This document shows positions 39,196 to 48,486 of a stretch of DNA of 64,000 nt, in pieces (position 1 is the stretch's first letter; each line of letters opens with the position of its first letter). A model generated the notes under the pieces. That model made no database searches and had not been told where the DNA came from. It worked only from the letters and a program-made list of their open reading frames with translations. The stretch covers positions 558,001 to 622,000 of the forward strand of contig JAPZUD010000006.1 in the NCBI GenBank assembly GCA_027533425.1. The letters run 5' to 3'. Source of the stretch: Beijerinckiaceae bacterium. Lineage in GTDB: Bacteria > Pseudomonadota > Alphaproteobacteria > Rhizobiales > Beijerinckiaceae. The position numbers were made by a program, and so were the translations under genes.

Positions 39196-39618
39196 TCAGA
39201 ACGGCTTGACGATGACAAGCACAACAATGCCGACCATCAACAGCGTCGGGACCTCGTTCTGGATTCGGTAGAACCGCCCGCCATGCCGCCGTTCGTCGCG
39301 GGCGAAAGCGGCAACCCAGGCCCCCTGCATATGGTGATGGGCGGTCATCAGCACGACCAGCAACAGCTTGCCGTGCAACCATCCGCCCCGGAAGCCGAAA
39401 CCGGACCAGGCCAGCCACAGCCCTGTCCCCCAGGCCACGATCATGGCGGGCCGCATGATGTAGCGGTACAACTTGCGCTCCATAACCTTGAAGCGCTCGC
39501 TGGCATCGGAATGCGCCGGTGCCTCCGAATGGTAGACCATCAGCCTGGGTAGATAGAGAAGGCCCGCCATCCACGAGATGATCGCCAGGACATGCAGCGC
39601 CTTGAGCCAGAGATCCAT
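39196..39618 (-). CDS. hemJ: protoporphyrinogen IX oxidase HemJ
   Basis: A 140-residue membrane protein with four hydrophobic segments. The invariant His8 (KALHVLAIISWMAGLLYLPR) and the later LYRYIMRPAM and LMTAHHHMQG match HemJ, the oxidase used by most alphaproteobacteria in haem synthesis. Its ATG overlaps the hemE stop by one base (TGATG), so it is coupled to the enzyme two steps earlier in the pathway. It is 205 bp upstream of rho. Confidence 0.93.
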   Translation of the reverse strand: MDLWLKALHVLAIISWMAGLLYLPRLMVYHSEAPAHSDASERFKVMERKLYRYIMRPAMIVAWGTGLWLAWSGFGFRGGWLHGKLLLVVLMTAHHHMQGAWVAAFARDERRHGGRFYRIQNEVPTLLMVGIVVLVIVKPF

Positions 39619-40637
39619 CAGCCCCGAACCCGTCGCAACATGGCCTCGACATGGGCGATCGGCGTCGGCGGCAGGATACCGTGGCCCAGATTGAAGATAT
39701 GCGGCAATCCGGCCGTTGATTCGAGAATATGGTCGACCGCCGCATCCAGGGCACCGCCACCATTGATCAAAACCAGCGGATCCAGATTGCCCTGGGTCAC
39801 CATGCCGGCGGGCAGCTGCTCCCGGATCTCGGAAATCGCACAGGCGGTATCAAGGCTGATCGCATCGGAGTTCGTTTCGGAGACGAATCGCGCGAAACCA
39901 CCCGCAATGCCTCTCGGAAACGCAATGATCGGCACTGACGGATGTCGCTCCCTGACGCCCGAAATGATCCGCCGGATCGGTGCTTCGCTCCAGCGCCGCA
40001 ATTCCCGCTCGGGCAGGTTTCCCGCCCACGAATCGAAGATCTGAAGCGCCTCGGCGCCTGCTTCTGCCTGCAGGCACAGATGGCGCGTACAGGCTTCCAC
40101 CAGCAAATCCATCAGCGTCTGGAACGCCTCCGGATGCTGGTAGGCAAAATGACGGGCCGGCGCCTGATCAGGTGTACCACGGCCTCCGATCATATAGGTC
40201 GCCAGCGTCCACGGAGCGCCACAGAAACCGATCAAGGCCACGGATGATGGCAGGGCAGCCCGCACCCCGCGGAGGGCCTGATAGACGGGTTCCAGCTTCT
40301 CCTCGTCGAGCGCTGTCGCAAGACCCCTGAGGGCTTCCGGCGTCTCCATCGCTTCAAGACGTGGCCCCTCGCCTTCCGCGAAGCGAACACCCTGTCCGAG
40401 AGCATCGGGGATGACGAGAATATCCGAGAAGATAATTGCGGCATCGAAACTGAACCGGCGGATCGGCTGCATCGTCGCTTCGATCGCCAGCTCCGGCGAA
40501 TAGCAGAAATGCAGGAAGTCCCGCGCCTGGGAACGAATGGCGCGGTATTCCGGAAGATAACGACCGGCTTGACGCATGAGCCAGATGGGGGGACGGGCGG
40601 CAGCCTTTCCGGCCAGAACATCGAGGAAGGGCTTCAC
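39618..40637 (-). CDS. hemE: uroporphyrinogen decarboxylase
   Basis: A 339-residue enzyme converting uroporphyrinogen III to coproporphyrinogen III. The N-terminal signature [16 protein letters not shown] (residues 15-30) and the second signature [16 protein letters not shown] are complete. I choose GTG 40637 with GGGAG five bases before it; the residues are then [14 protein letters not shown] at 40694 would add 19 residues reaching into the origin region and has no good ribosome-binding site. Coupled to hemJ downstream. Confidence 0.95.
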   Translation of the reverse strand: MKPFLDVLAGKAAARPPIWLMRQAGRYLPEYRAIRSQARDFLHFCYSPELAIEATMQPIRRFSFDAAIIFSDILVIPDALGQGVRFAEGEGPRLEAMETPEALRGLATALDEEKLEPVYQALRGVRAALPSSVALIGFCGAPWTLATYMIGGRGTPDQAPARHFAYQHPEAFQTLMDLLVEACTRHLCLQAEAGAEALQIFDSWAGNLPERELRRWSEAPIRRIISGVRERHPSVPIIAFPRGIAGGFARFVSETNSDAISLDTACAISEIREQLPAGMVTQGNLDPLVLINGGGALDAAVDHILESTAGLPHIFNLGHGILPPTPIAHVEAMLRRVRG

Positions 40638-41029
40638 GAAGGCTCCCGACAACAAGAAAGGAAGAGGATTCTTCTCTGTTTCTCTTTCTGGCACGCCTCA
40701 AAGGGCATCCGCAAGATCGTCCACAGAGGAATGTCAACCAGACTGGACACATAAAGGACCCGGAGATTGTGACGCTACCGGTTCCACAAGGGATTTCAGC
40801 GGGTTGGAGCAGCCTCAACCGGCGATATGCCCCTTCTCCCCGAATTTCACAGACCGGGTTGGCCGAGATCCCCAGCTTGGTCCCTGGGGATGGATTTTCT
40901 CCTTTCCCACAGGGGCCCCATCCGTCTCCGAGGATCGCGCTTGATTGCACTCGCCTGTCCCGCGCCGTAAACAGGGATGTGGACAACCCGGTTGATATCG
41001 TGATCGCGCCGGGATTTCGGACAGGGATC
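40638..41029. other. putative chromosomal replication origin (oriC)
   Basis: A 392-base gene-free interval between hemE and ppsR, which is where Caulobacter and many alphaproteobacterial origins lie. It holds DnaA-box-like 9-mers: TGTGGACAA at 40978 (one mismatch to the reverse of TTATCCACA), TCGTCCACA at 40717 and TTTCCCACA at 40903 (two mismatches each). A less GC-rich, purine/pyrimidine-biased stretch at about 40648-40692 could be the unwinding part. No consensus CtrA site was found. The neighbouring gene order strongly supports the call; box quality is only moderate. Confidence 0.68.
40978..40986 (-). promoter_or_regulatory. DnaA-box-like site
   Basis: TGTGGACAA, the reverse complement of TTGTCCACA, one base from the DnaA consensus TTATCCACA. 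It is the best such site in the hemE-ppsR interval. Confidence 0.5.
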
Positions 41030-41863
41030 ATGGGCCGGAACTTCTTTCATCTCCATCTGGTCTCGGATTCGACCGGCGAGACTCTGATTACCGTGGCCCG
41101 GGCGGCAACCGCGCTCTATGCCGGCATTTCGCCGATCGAGCATGTCTATCCGCTTGTCCGGAATGAAAGACAGCTCGATCGGGTCATCCTCGATATCGAG
41201 AACGAGCCGGGCATCGTCCTGTACACGATGGTCGACCAGGATCTGGCTGCCCGTCTCCAGCGGGCCTGCGAAGAGCAGGGCTGTCCAAGCCTTTCGGTCC
41301 TCGAACCGGTTCATAACCTGTTCCAATCCTATCTCGGCGTGGTGACGACCCCCAAAGCTGGCGCCCAGCACATGCTGAACGCCGAGTATTTCCGCCGGAT
41401 CGACGCCCTCAATTTCACGATGATGCATGATGACGGCCAATTGACCGAGAATCTCGACCAGGCCGATGTCGTCCTTGTCGGTGTCAGCCGTACCTCGAAG
41501 ACACCGACCAGCATCTATCTCGCCAATCGCGGCATCAAGACAGCCAATGTCCCGCTGGTACCGAATGTACCGTTGCCCCCGAATATAGAGACGTTGGTCA
41601 AACCCCTGATTGTTGGACTCGTTGCTTCGCCGGAACGCATTGTCCAGATCCGCCAGAACCGCATGCTGGCGCTGGCGGCAGATGGCAAGGATTCGACCTA
41701 TATCGACCGCCAGGCCGTGACCGAGGAAATCGCACAGGCCCGCCGCCTGTTCGACCGCAACAACTGGCCGGTCATCGACGTGACGCGCCGATCGATCGAG
41801 GAAACTGCGGCAGCGATCATCGATCTCTACCGCACCCATCGGCTGGGGCTGGTCGCGCAATGA
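41030..41863 (+). CDS. ppsR: pyruvate,phosphate dikinase / PEP synthetase regulatory protein (DUF299)
   Basis: A 277-residue bifunctional kinase/phosphorylase of the DUF299 family, which switches PpdK or PpsA off and on by ADP-dependent phosphorylation. Motifs are [11 protein letters not shown] at the start, the P-loop-like [16 protein letters not shown], and [18 protein letters not shown]. The ATG at 41030 comes after CAGGG; longer open frame upstream runs through the origin and is not coding-like. First gene clockwise of oriC and overlapping maf by four bases. Confidence 0.93.
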   Translation: MGRNFFHLHLVSDSTGETLITVARAATALYAGISPIEHVYPLVRNERQLDRVILDIENEPGIVLYTMVDQDLAARLQRACEEQGCPSLSVLEPVHNLFQSYLGVVTTPKAGAQHMLNAEYFRRIDALNFTMMHDDGQLTENLDQADVVLVGVSRTSKTPTSIYLANRGIKTANVPLVPNVPLPPNIETLVKPLIVGLVASPERIVQIRQNRMLALAADGKDSTYIDRQAVTEEIAQARRLFDRNNWPVIDVTRRSIEETAAAIIDLYRTHRLGLVAQ

Positions 41864-42483
41864 ACACAGCAGCGTTCTGGAAAGCCGGGCGGCCGCTGCT
41901 GCTCGCCTCCGGTTCGGCCGCGCGGCGGCAAATGCTGGAAGCGGCCGGAATTCCGCTGGAGGTGGTCCGGGCACCGGTTGATGAGGGCGCCATCGCCGCC
42001 ACGCTGCTGGAAACGCGGCGCACTCCGGCAGAGATCGCTATCGCCTTGGCGCATGCCAAGGCAGAGGCCGCCGCACGCCGGCATCCGGACGGGCTGCTTC
42101 TCGCCGCAGACCAGACGCTGGACCATCAGGGCCGCTTGCTGATGAAGCCTGCGGACATTGCTCATGCCCGGGCGCAGCTCCTGTCCTTGCGCGGGGCCAC
42201 GCATCTCCTCCATTCTGCCGCCGTGCTCCGCCGGGGCGACGTAGTGCTCTGGGCCGGCATCGCCTCGGCTTCTCTGGTGATGCGGAACTTCTCGGAGGCC
42301 TTTCTCGATGCCTATCTCGACAGGATCGGGCCGCTCGTGACCACCACCGTCGGCGGGTACCAGCTCGAGGCGCTGGGAATTCATCTCTTCGAGGCGATCG
42401 AGGGTGACCAGAGTACGATCCTTGGACTACCCTTGATCCCGGTCCTGCATGCCCTGCGGGATCTCGATTGTCTTGCTGCGTAG
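41860..42483 (+). CDS. Maf-family nucleoside triphosphate pyrophosphatase
   Basis: A 207-residue Maf/HAM1-fold protein. [18 protein letters not shown] near 13-30 contains the conserved Ser and Arg, and [13 protein letters not shown] carries the catalytic Asp. Members hydrolyse non-canonical or regulatory NTPs (dTTP/UTP or 7-methyl-GTP types). The subtype is not clear. It overlaps the ppsR stop (ATGA) and lies just before aroE, the standard origin-proximal order. Confidence 0.93.
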   Translation: MNTAAFWKAGRPLLLASGSAARRQMLEAAGIPLEVVRAPVDEGAIAATLLETRRTPAEIAIALAHAKAEAAARRHPDGLLLAADQTLDHQGRLLMKPADIAHARAQLLSLRGATHLLHSAAVLRRGDVVLWAGIASASLVMRNFSEAFLDAYLDRIGPLVTTTVGGYQLEALGIHLFEAIEGDQSTILGLPLIPVLHALRDLDCLAA

Positions 42484-42494
42484 GAGTTTCCCCG

Positions 42495-43373
42495 ATGAAG
42501 GATCAAGCCGGTGCCGGACATCCGGCAACAAGGGCCGTGATCATCGGCCGCCCCATCACTCATGCCCGCTCGCCGCTGATCCACGGCTACTGGCTCGACC
42601 AATTGGGAATCGACGGCGCCTATGACCGCCGCGAGGTCATGCCCGGAGCCGTGGCGGCGGTGCTCCGAGAGTTGCAGGCCGAGGGTTATGCCGGCGGCAA
42701 CGTCACCGTCCCGCACAAGGAAGAGGCTTTCATGGCTTGCGACCGGGTAACGGAGCGAGCCCGGATTGCCGGCGCAGTCAATACCTTCTGGTTCGAGGGA
42801 TCCGAACTCAACGGTGACAATACTGACGGGATCGGATTCGTGGCACATCTCTCGGAGACATGGCCGGATTGGGACCGCGAGCCCGCCGAAATCCGCATCA
42901 TTGGAGCCGGCGGGGCTGCGCGCGGCCTGATTGCGCCCCTTCTTGACCGGAAAGTGAAAGCCATTTCGGTGTCGAATCGTTCCCGGGAGCGAGCCGAAAC
43001 GCTGTGCGGCGATATCCGGGCCGTATTGCCGGATGCCCCGCTGGGGATCCTCGACTGGTCGCATCGCGGCGATCACCTCGGATCTATCGATCTCCTGATC
43101 AATACGACCAGCATGGGAATGGATGGCCAGCCTCCGCTTGACATCGATCTGTCCGCCATGAAGCGCTCCGGCATCGTGGCGGATATTGTCTATGTGCCGC
43201 TCGAAACGCCTCTGCTCTCTATGGCCAGCCGCCTCGGTCTGAGGACACTGGACGGACTGGGCATGCTGCTCCACCAGGCGGTGCCAGGCTTTGAGCGCTG
43301 GTTCGGCCAGCGCCCTTCGGTCACCCCGGCCTTGCGGCAGCATGTCTTCGCCGATCTGCTGGCCCGGCAATGA
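42495..43373 (+). CDS. aroE: shikimate dehydrogenase
   Basis: A 292-residue NADPH enzyme reducing 3-dehydroshikimate in aromatic amino-acid synthesis. Substrate site motifs are HARSPLIHGYW near 21-31 and NVTVPHKE, whose Lys is catalytic, then NTDGIGF. The dinucleotide site is GAGGAARGL. The ATG at 42495 follows AGGAG; the start at 42468 overlaps maf and is less likely. Co-directional with maf, coaE and dnaQ. Confidence 0.95.
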   Translation: MKDQAGAGHPATRAVIIGRPITHARSPLIHGYWLDQLGIDGAYDRREVMPGAVAAVLRELQAEGYAGGNVTVPHKEEAFMACDRVTERARIAGAVNTFWFEGSELNGDNTDGIGFVAHLSETWPDWDREPAEIRIIGAGGAARGLIAPLLDRKVKAISVSNRSRERAETLCGDIRAVLPDAPLGILDWSHRGDHLGSIDLLINTTSMGMDGQPPLDIDLSAMKRSGIVADIVYVPLETPLLSMASRLGLRTLDGLGMLLHQAVPGFERWFGQRPSVTPALRQHVFADLLARQ

Positions 43374-43392
43374 GTAAAAAAGGGATCAAGGG

Positions 43393-43983
43393 ATGTTCCG
43401 GCTTGGCCTGACAGGATCGATTGGCAGCGGCAAGTCGACCACCGCAGCCTTTTTCCGGGAAGCCGGGGTTCCCGTGCATGATGCCGATGCGACCGTCCAT
43501 GCCCTCTATGCCGGCCCGGCCGCCTCTCTGGTCGAGGCTGCCTTCCCGGGCACAACGCGCAACGGGAAAGTTGATCGCGCAGCCTTGTCGGCCGTGCTGC
43601 GCGCTTCTCCGGAGCGGTTTCCGGAACTGGAAGCCATCGTTCACCCGCTGGTCCGGGATGCCGAGCGGAAGGCCCTTGGAGAGGCGTCCCGGCTCGGGCA
43701 CCGGCTGGTCGTCCTTGATATCCCGCTTCTTTTCGAAACGAAGGCCGAGCGACGCTGCGATGCTGTTCTCGTTGTCCATGTTTCGCCCGAGGAACAGGCC
43801 CGACGTGTCCTGTCCAGGCCTGGCATGAGCGAGACGCTTTTCCACGCCATTCTCGCGCGCCAGATGTCCCCGGCCGAGAAATGCCGCCGCGCCCATGCCA
43901 TGATCGATACCGGTCTCGGCCTTGATGCCGCGCGTCGGGATGTCCACGCGCTCATCCGCGCCCTGGCATCAACGGTCGGATGA
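43393..43983 (+). CDS. coaE: dephospho-CoA kinase
   Basis: A 196-residue P-loop kinase doing the last step of coenzyme A synthesis. The Walker A is GLTGSIGSGKSTTA (residues 4-17), and HDADATVHALY and LDIPLLFETKAE are family motifs. It follows aroE by 19 bp and precedes dnaQ by 11 bp. The pantothenate kinase gene coaA is also in this window, 6 kb away. Confidence 0.96.
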   Translation: MFRLGLTGSIGSGKSTTAAFFREAGVPVHDADATVHALYAGPAASLVEAAFPGTTRNGKVDRAALSAVLRASPERFPELEAIVHPLVRDAERKALGEASRLGHRLVVLDIPLLFETKAERRCDAVLVVHVSPEEQARRVLSRPGMSETLFHAILARQMSPAEKCRRAHAMIDTGLGLDAARRDVHALIRALASTVG

Positions 43984-43994
43984 AGGAACCCTGA

Positions 43995-44735
43995 ATGCGC
44001 GAGATCGTGCTCGATACCGAAACGACCGGCCTCGACCCGTTCAAGGGTGACCGGCTGGTCGAGATCGGCTGCGTTGAAATGGTGAACCGGTTTCTGACCG
44101 GCAGGGTCTTCCACCGCTATCTCAATCCGGAACGACCGATGTCGCCCGATGCTTTCGCCATTCACGGGCTTTCCGATGCATTTCTTGCCGACAAGCCAGT
44201 TTTTCGCGATGTCGCACAGGAATTCCTCGACTTCATCGGCGATTCGGCCCTTGTGATCCACAACGCGGCCTTTGACATCGGCTTCCTGAATTACGAGCTG
44301 AAGCGCCTTGGGCACCCACCCATCGTCCAGACGCGCGTGATCGACACGCTGATGCTGGCGCGGCGGCGCCATCCCGGCCAGCAGAACTCGCTGGATGCCC
44401 TTTGCCAGCGCTACGGAATCGACAATTCCCGGCGCACAAAGCATGGCGCCTTGCTTGATTCGGAGATTCTGGCCGAGGTCTATGCCGAATTGACGGGCGG
44501 CCGGCAGTCTTCCCTGGGGCTGACCGCAGATCTCTCTGCGCCGGCGACAGGAGCGGTTGCGGCCGTACGTGAAGCCGACCGGAAACGCAGCTTCACCCGG
44601 CACGATGCCCGGATTTCGCAGGACGAGCGCAGGCTCCATGCGGAATTCATCGCACAGATCGGCGCGAAGGCACTCTGGAATGAGTATCTTGCCGGAGCGC
44701 CCGACCAGTCGGGCGACCCGGCCAAGATGGGCTGA
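43995..44735 (+). CDS. dnaQ: DNA polymerase III subunit epsilon
   Basis: A 246-residue 3'-5' proofreading exonuclease of the DEDDh class. Exo I is LDTETTGLD (residues 6-14), Exo II is [10 protein letters not shown], and Exo III is [10 protein letters not shown] with its His. The C-terminal extension (about 180-246) would contact the alpha subunit. Its stop codon (TGA, 44733-44735) abuts the opposite-strand stop of secB, with no base between. Confidence 0.95.
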   Translation: MREIVLDTETTGLDPFKGDRLVEIGCVEMVNRFLTGRVFHRYLNPERPMSPDAFAIHGLSDAFLADKPVFRDVAQEFLDFIGDSALVIHNAAFDIGFLNYELKRLGHPPIVQTRVIDTLMLARRRHPGQQNSLDALCQRYGIDNSRRTKHGALLDSEILAEVYAELTGGRQSSLGLTADLSAPATGAVAAVREADRKRSFTRHDARISQDERRLHAEFIAQIGAKALWNEYLAGAPDQSGDPAKMG

Positions 44736-45194
44736 TCAGCTGTTCATGCCACCGCGCTGCAGTTCCTGCATGCGCGCCTGGTAGAGACCGCCGAAATCGA
44801 TCGGCTGGAGCAGGAAGGGCGGGAACCCGCCATCGCGGACTGCATTGGCGAGAACGGCCCGGGCGAACGGGAACATCAGGCGCGGGCACTCGATCATGAG
44901 CACCTGGTTGATATGTTCCTTCGGGATGTTCATCAGGCGGAAGACCCCGCCGAAATTCAGCTCGAAGCGGAACAGCATTCCTTCCCCTTCGCCGGCCGAG
45001 CCTTCGAGGATCAGTTCGATCTCGTAATCCTCTTCGCCCAGCGGCTTCGAGTTGACGTTGACCTGGATCGAAATGTTCGGCGGGGTTTCCTGGGGCCGAA
45101 GCGATTGCGGAGCGTTCGGATTCTCGAAGGAGAGATCCTTCACATATTGCGCAAGCGCTTCGAGATGCGGCGCGCCGCCATTGCCATCGGCCAT
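44736..45194 (-). CDS. secB: protein-export chaperone SecB
   Basis: A 152-residue cytosolic tetrameric chaperone that keeps preproteins unfolded for SecA. Motifs are QYVKDLSFENPNAP near 14-27, QVNVNSK, and MIECPRLMFPFARAVLANAVRDGGFPP (landmark ends only). The C-terminal QELQRGGM fits. The ATG at 45194 was chosen over an upstream in-frame start at 45293 because SecB proteins begin with a short acidic MADGNG-like segment. Confidence 0.96.
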   Translation of the reverse strand: MADGNGGAPHLEALAQYVKDLSFENPNAPQSLRPQETPPNISIQVNVNSKPLGEEDYEIELILEGSAGEGEGMLFRFELNFGGVFRLMNIPKEHINQVLMIECPRLMFPFARAVLANAVRDGGFPPFLLQPIDFGGLYQARMQELQRGGMNS

Positions 45195-45267
45195 TGTTTT
45201 CGTCCTGTTTTCGCGATGCGCCCCGCCACCGGTGCGCCGTTCAATCCGGATGGATCCGAGCCTCCGC

Positions 45268-45750
45268 TTACACGGATGGTGGCTGCCTCTCAAGCGGGCG
45301 CTTCACGGATTTTGCCGAGCGACGGGTTTTTTTCGCCCCGATTTCCTTCCATTCCGTTGCCGGAAGCTCGAAAAAGCGCGGATCCTTTTCCCCGCCGGAG
45401 CGTCGCTGCCACCCTGCAATGACAGCTTTCCGCAGGCTTGGCGAGAAGAGCGCGATGCCGAGCAGCATCGGAATCAGTCCCGGCAGGGCAATCAGGATTC
45501 CGGATGCCATCGGGAAACCGAGCGCGGCAATTCGATCCAGCCCCTGGCGACCGCGTGCCGCGCGCCTCGCGAGAAGCGTGATCAGGACGAGCGCGATCAG
45601 GCCAAGCCCGCCCTTCAGGCTCACGAGCGCCAGCACAAGGCCCCAGCCCAGCCGCGCGGCCAGCAGCTCCAGCAGTACGAATTCGAGCAGCATCCAGCCT
45701 GCAACCAGGATCAGCAGGGGGCGCAGGGCTGGAAAAGACGATCGGAGCAT
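45268..45750 (-). CDS. FxsA family membrane protein
   Basis: A 160-residue protein with four hydrophobic segments in residues about 10-110 and a basic C-terminus. LLILVAGWMLLEFVLLELLAARLG and the later FPMASGILIALPGLIP-like stretch match FxsA (suppressor of F exclusion of phage T7). The cellular function is unknown. Position beside secB, dnaQ and the Tim44-like gene is conserved in many alphaproteobacteria. Confidence 0.88.
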   Translation of the reverse strand: MLRSSFPALRPLLILVAGWMLLEFVLLELLAARLGWGLVLALVSLKGGLGLIALVLITLLARRAARGRQGLDRIAALGFPMASGILIALPGLIPMLLGIALFSPSLRKAVIAGWQRRSGGEKDPRFFELPATEWKEIGAKKTRRSAKSVKRPLERQPPSV

Positions 45751-45907
45751 GACGAGCCGTCGTTGCCTGAGGGGGGATGCCGAGTTCCGGCAATCATGCG
45801 ATCATCTAGAGGATAGCGAAGCGGGCGAACAGGCCCTATATGACATGCAGGGAAACATCGTTTCCTGGCCAATGCGGGATGCGATGGCGGTTTGCCGGGA
45901 AGAACCA

Positions 45908-46636
45908 ATGCAGAATTTCGATATCCTCACGCTGGTCTTTTTGGGGCTGGCCGTTTTCGTGATCTACAAGCTGCGCTCCGTCCTGGGCACGCGGACCGGC
46001 ACGGAAAAGCCGCCGCGTGACCTGTTTGACCGACGCCCGCCGGCCGATGTGCCCCAGCAGGACAACAGCCCTGGCCCCAATGGCAGCTCGAACGTGGTGC
46101 CGTTGCCCGGCATCCGTCGCGATGCGCCGACCGAGCCGCTTCCCCCGGAAGCCCGCCTCGAAGGCGTCGTGGCGAAAGACAGCCCGGCCCAGAAGGGCCT
46201 GATCGAGATCATGCAGGCCGATCCGAGCTTCGATCCGAAGGAGTTTGTCGGCGGTGCCCGCTCGGCCTACGAGATGATCGTCCTCGCCTTTGCCAACGGT
46301 GACCGCCGCACCTTGAAGGATCTGCTGGCCAAGGATGTCTTCGAAGGCTTCGAGGCCGCGATCCGCGAGCGCGAAGCCCGGAACGAGCGGGTGGAGACGC
46401 AATTTGTCTCCATCGACAAGGCCGAGATCTCGGATGCGTTGCTGCGGGCCCGTACGGCGCAGGTTACCGTCCGCTTCCAGTCCAAGCTGATCACCGCCAC
46501 GCGGGATGCCGGTGGCACTGTGATCGACGGCAATGCGGAAAAGGTGGCCGACGTGGTGGATATCTGGACATTCGCCCGCGAAACCACGGCCCGTGATCCA
46601 AACTGGCGGCTTGTGGCAACCGAATCGGCGCAATGA
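45908..46636 (+). CDS. Tim44-like (TimA) membrane adaptor
   Basis: A 242-residue protein. A single N-terminal membrane segment (FDILTLVFLGLAVFVIYKL, residues 3-21) is followed by a Pro-rich linker to about 80 and a Tim44-like domain (FVGGARSAYEMIVLAFANGDRRTLKDLL). Bacterial homologues are inner-membrane proteins related to the mitochondrial import motor subunit; in Caulobacter a TimA-like protein is known. The start is the ATG at 45908 behind GGGAAGAA. It overlaps mltA by four bases. Confidence 0.87.
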   Translation: MQNFDILTLVFLGLAVFVIYKLRSVLGTRTGTEKPPRDLFDRRPPADVPQQDNSPGPNGSSNVVPLPGIRRDAPTEPLPPEARLEGVVAKDSPAQKGLIEIMQADPSFDPKEFVGGARSAYEMIVLAFANGDRRTLKDLLAKDVFEGFEAAIREREARNERVETQFVSIDKAEISDALLRARTAQVTVRFQSKLITATRDAGGTVIDGNAEKVADVVDIWTFARETTARDPNWRLVATESAQ

Positions 46637-47838
46637 AGCCGGCCGGCAAGGTTGCCCAGGGCTGCCTTGCCGCGATGATCGGGGCCCTCTCCTCCATGTC
46701 GGTCTCCGCTGAACCTGCCGGATCGGTCCTGTCCGGCCCGCTTCCCGAAGGCACCCGCACCCGGGTGCTCGAATGGGCTGACGTGCCGGGCTGGACCGGC
46801 GACAACCATGCCGAAGCCTTCTCCGCCTTTCTTCGCACCTGTCCGGCCGGCATCCCGGCCCTGAGAGCGGGGCAACCGCGCCCTCCCGCGCTCCAGCGGA
46901 CCTGTGACCATGCCTTTGCCGAAAGGGACGCGCTTTTGGCCGATGGTGGCCAAGCCCGGCTTTTCTTCGAGCGTCATTTCCTGCCGGTCGAGATCATCCC
47001 GGCCAGCGGCGCCGGCTTCCTGACCGGCTATTACGAGCCCGAACTCGAGGCGTCCCGGCAGCAGCGGCCCGGCTTTCCGGAGCCGGTACTTGGCCGCCCG
47101 GCGGATCTTGTGACAGTGCCGCAGGGCGAGCCTGCTCCGTCCCCGCTCGATGCCAGCCTCCAGGCCTGGCGCCGCGGGCCCGGTGGGCCGGAACCCTATC
47201 CCGACCGCAAGGCGATCTGGGCAGGTGCCCTGTCCGGCCAGGGGCTGGAAATCGCGTGGCTGCGTGGCAAGCCGGAACTGTTCATCACGCAGGTCCAGGG
47301 TTCCGCCCGACTTCGCTGGGCCGAGGGTGGCATCGGCCGCCTGCGTTATGCCGGCCGGAATGGCCATCCCTATACCTCGATCGGACGGAAGCTGGTCGAA
47401 CGCGGCATCATGGCGCTCGAGACGATGACGCTGGCGAAGCTGATGGGCTGGCTGCGTGACAATCCCGCCGAGGCCCGTGCGCTCATGGAGGAGAACCGTT
47501 CCTATGTGTTCTTCCAGCTCGACGAGAGCCTTTCTCCCGAAGAGGGGCCGATCGGCGGTGCGGGCGTTCCGCTCGTGGCGGGCCGTTCGCTCGCTGTCGA
47601 CCGGTCGATCTGGCCCTATGGTCTCCCGGTCTTCATCGAGGCGTCGCCGCTGGTTCCCGAGGGCGGACGGCAGCGTATCGCGCGCCTGATGATCGCGCAG
47701 GATACCGGCTCCGCCATTGTCGGGGCAGCGCGCGGCGACTTTTTCGTCGGGTCCGGCTCGGCGGCAGGCGATAGTGCGGGTCTTTTTCGCGATCCGGTGC
47801 GGTTCATCATCCTCGTACCCTGCGGGGTAGTGCCGTGA
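46633..47838 (+). CDS. mltA: membrane-bound lytic murein transglycosylase A
   Basis: A 401-residue exported enzyme with a signal peptide (cleavage near SVSAEP, residues 22-27), an MltA barrel domain (GFLTGYYEPEL, YPDRKAIW) and the C-terminal 3D domain with catalytic Asp (LMIAQDTGSAIVG, RGDFFVGSG). It cleaves glycan strands to 1,6-anhydro ends. There is no lipobox, so it may be periplasmic rather than lipid-anchored. Coupled upstream to the Tim44-like gene and downstream to the Smr gene. Confidence 0.94.
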   Translation: MKPAGKVAQGCLAAMIGALSSMSVSAEPAGSVLSGPLPEGTRTRVLEWADVPGWTGDNHAEAFSAFLRTCPAGIPALRAGQPRPPALQRTCDHAFAERDALLADGGQARLFFERHFLPVEIIPASGAGFLTGYYEPELEASRQQRPGFPEPVLGRPADLVTVPQGEPAPSPLDASLQAWRRGPGGPEPYPDRKAIWAGALSGQGLEIAWLRGKPELFITQVQGSARLRWAEGGIGRLRYAGRNGHPYTSIGRKLVERGIMALETMTLAKLMGWLRDNPAEARALMEENRSYVFFQLDESLSPEEGPIGGAGVPLVAGRSLAVDRSIWPYGLPVFIEASPLVPEGGRQRIARLMIAQDTGSAIVGAARGDFFVGSGSAAGDSAGLFRDPVRFIILVPCGVVP

Positions 47839-48413
47839 AGCGGCGTCCGGACGGCGATGTTCCGCCGAAGCCTGCCCGGCGGCCCCGCCGCGGACTGACC
47901 GCAGAAGAGCGAACGCTCTGGGCCCATGTCGTCCAGAACGCCAAGCCGATGCCCGGCCGAACCCTTCCGGTTCCGGAGCCCCGGCCCGAGGTGGAAGAGA
48001 AGCCGGTTCCGGCGGCTCCGCTGGTCCCGGTCCCAAAGACGCCGGCCCGCCCGCGCCTGCTTCCACTGGCCGGCGTGGAGCGCCGCCTCCTGAAGGATCT
48101 TTCCCGCGGGAGCCGGCAGGTCGATGGCCGCCTTGACCTCCACGGGATGCGGCAGGCCGAAGCCCATCAGGCGCTCCGGATGTTCCTGCACCGGCATCAT
48201 GCCCTCGGCTCGAAGCTTCTCCTCGTCATAACGGGCAAGGGCGGCGGTTCCGAATCCTTCGGCGGCGAGCGCGGGATCCTGCGTCGGCTCGTGCCGCACT
48301 GGCTGGCGGACCCCGATCTTCGATCCTTGGTGGTCGGGTTCGAGGTCTCGGCGCGCCAGCATGGCGGCGAGGGCGCCCTTTATGTCCGGCTTCGCCGCCG
48401 CCGTGACACTTGA
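47835..48413 (+). CDS. Smr domain protein
   Basis: A 192-residue protein with a Pro-rich, basic N-terminal 90 residues and a C-terminal Smr domain (GRLDLHGMRQAEAHQAL with the LDLHG motif, VITGKGGGS with the TGKG loop). Smr domains nick DNA or cleave RNA in some families; this stand-alone type resembles SmrA/YdaL-like proteins. Overlaps the mltA stop by four bases, so timA-mltA-smr is one coupled operon. Confidence 0.9.
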   Translation: MKRRPDGDVPPKPARRPRRGLTAEERTLWAHVVQNAKPMPGRTLPVPEPRPEVEEKPVPAAPLVPVPKTPARPRLLPLAGVERRLLKDLSRGSRQVDGRLDLHGMRQAEAHQALRMFLHRHHALGSKLLLVITGKGGGSESFGGERGILRRLVPHWLADPDLRSLVVGFEVSARQHGGEGALYVRLRRRRDT

Positions 48414-48486
48414 TTTCCCGGCCCTGCTCGGCCATTCACCCGCCGGGGCCGTGGACGACACGTCCCGAGCCACAAAGGATTTCCAG

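Noticed and set aside
40638-40694. hemE starting at GTG 40694
   Set aside because: No ribosome-binding site, and the added 19 residues are unlike HemE. GTG 40637 has GGGAG.
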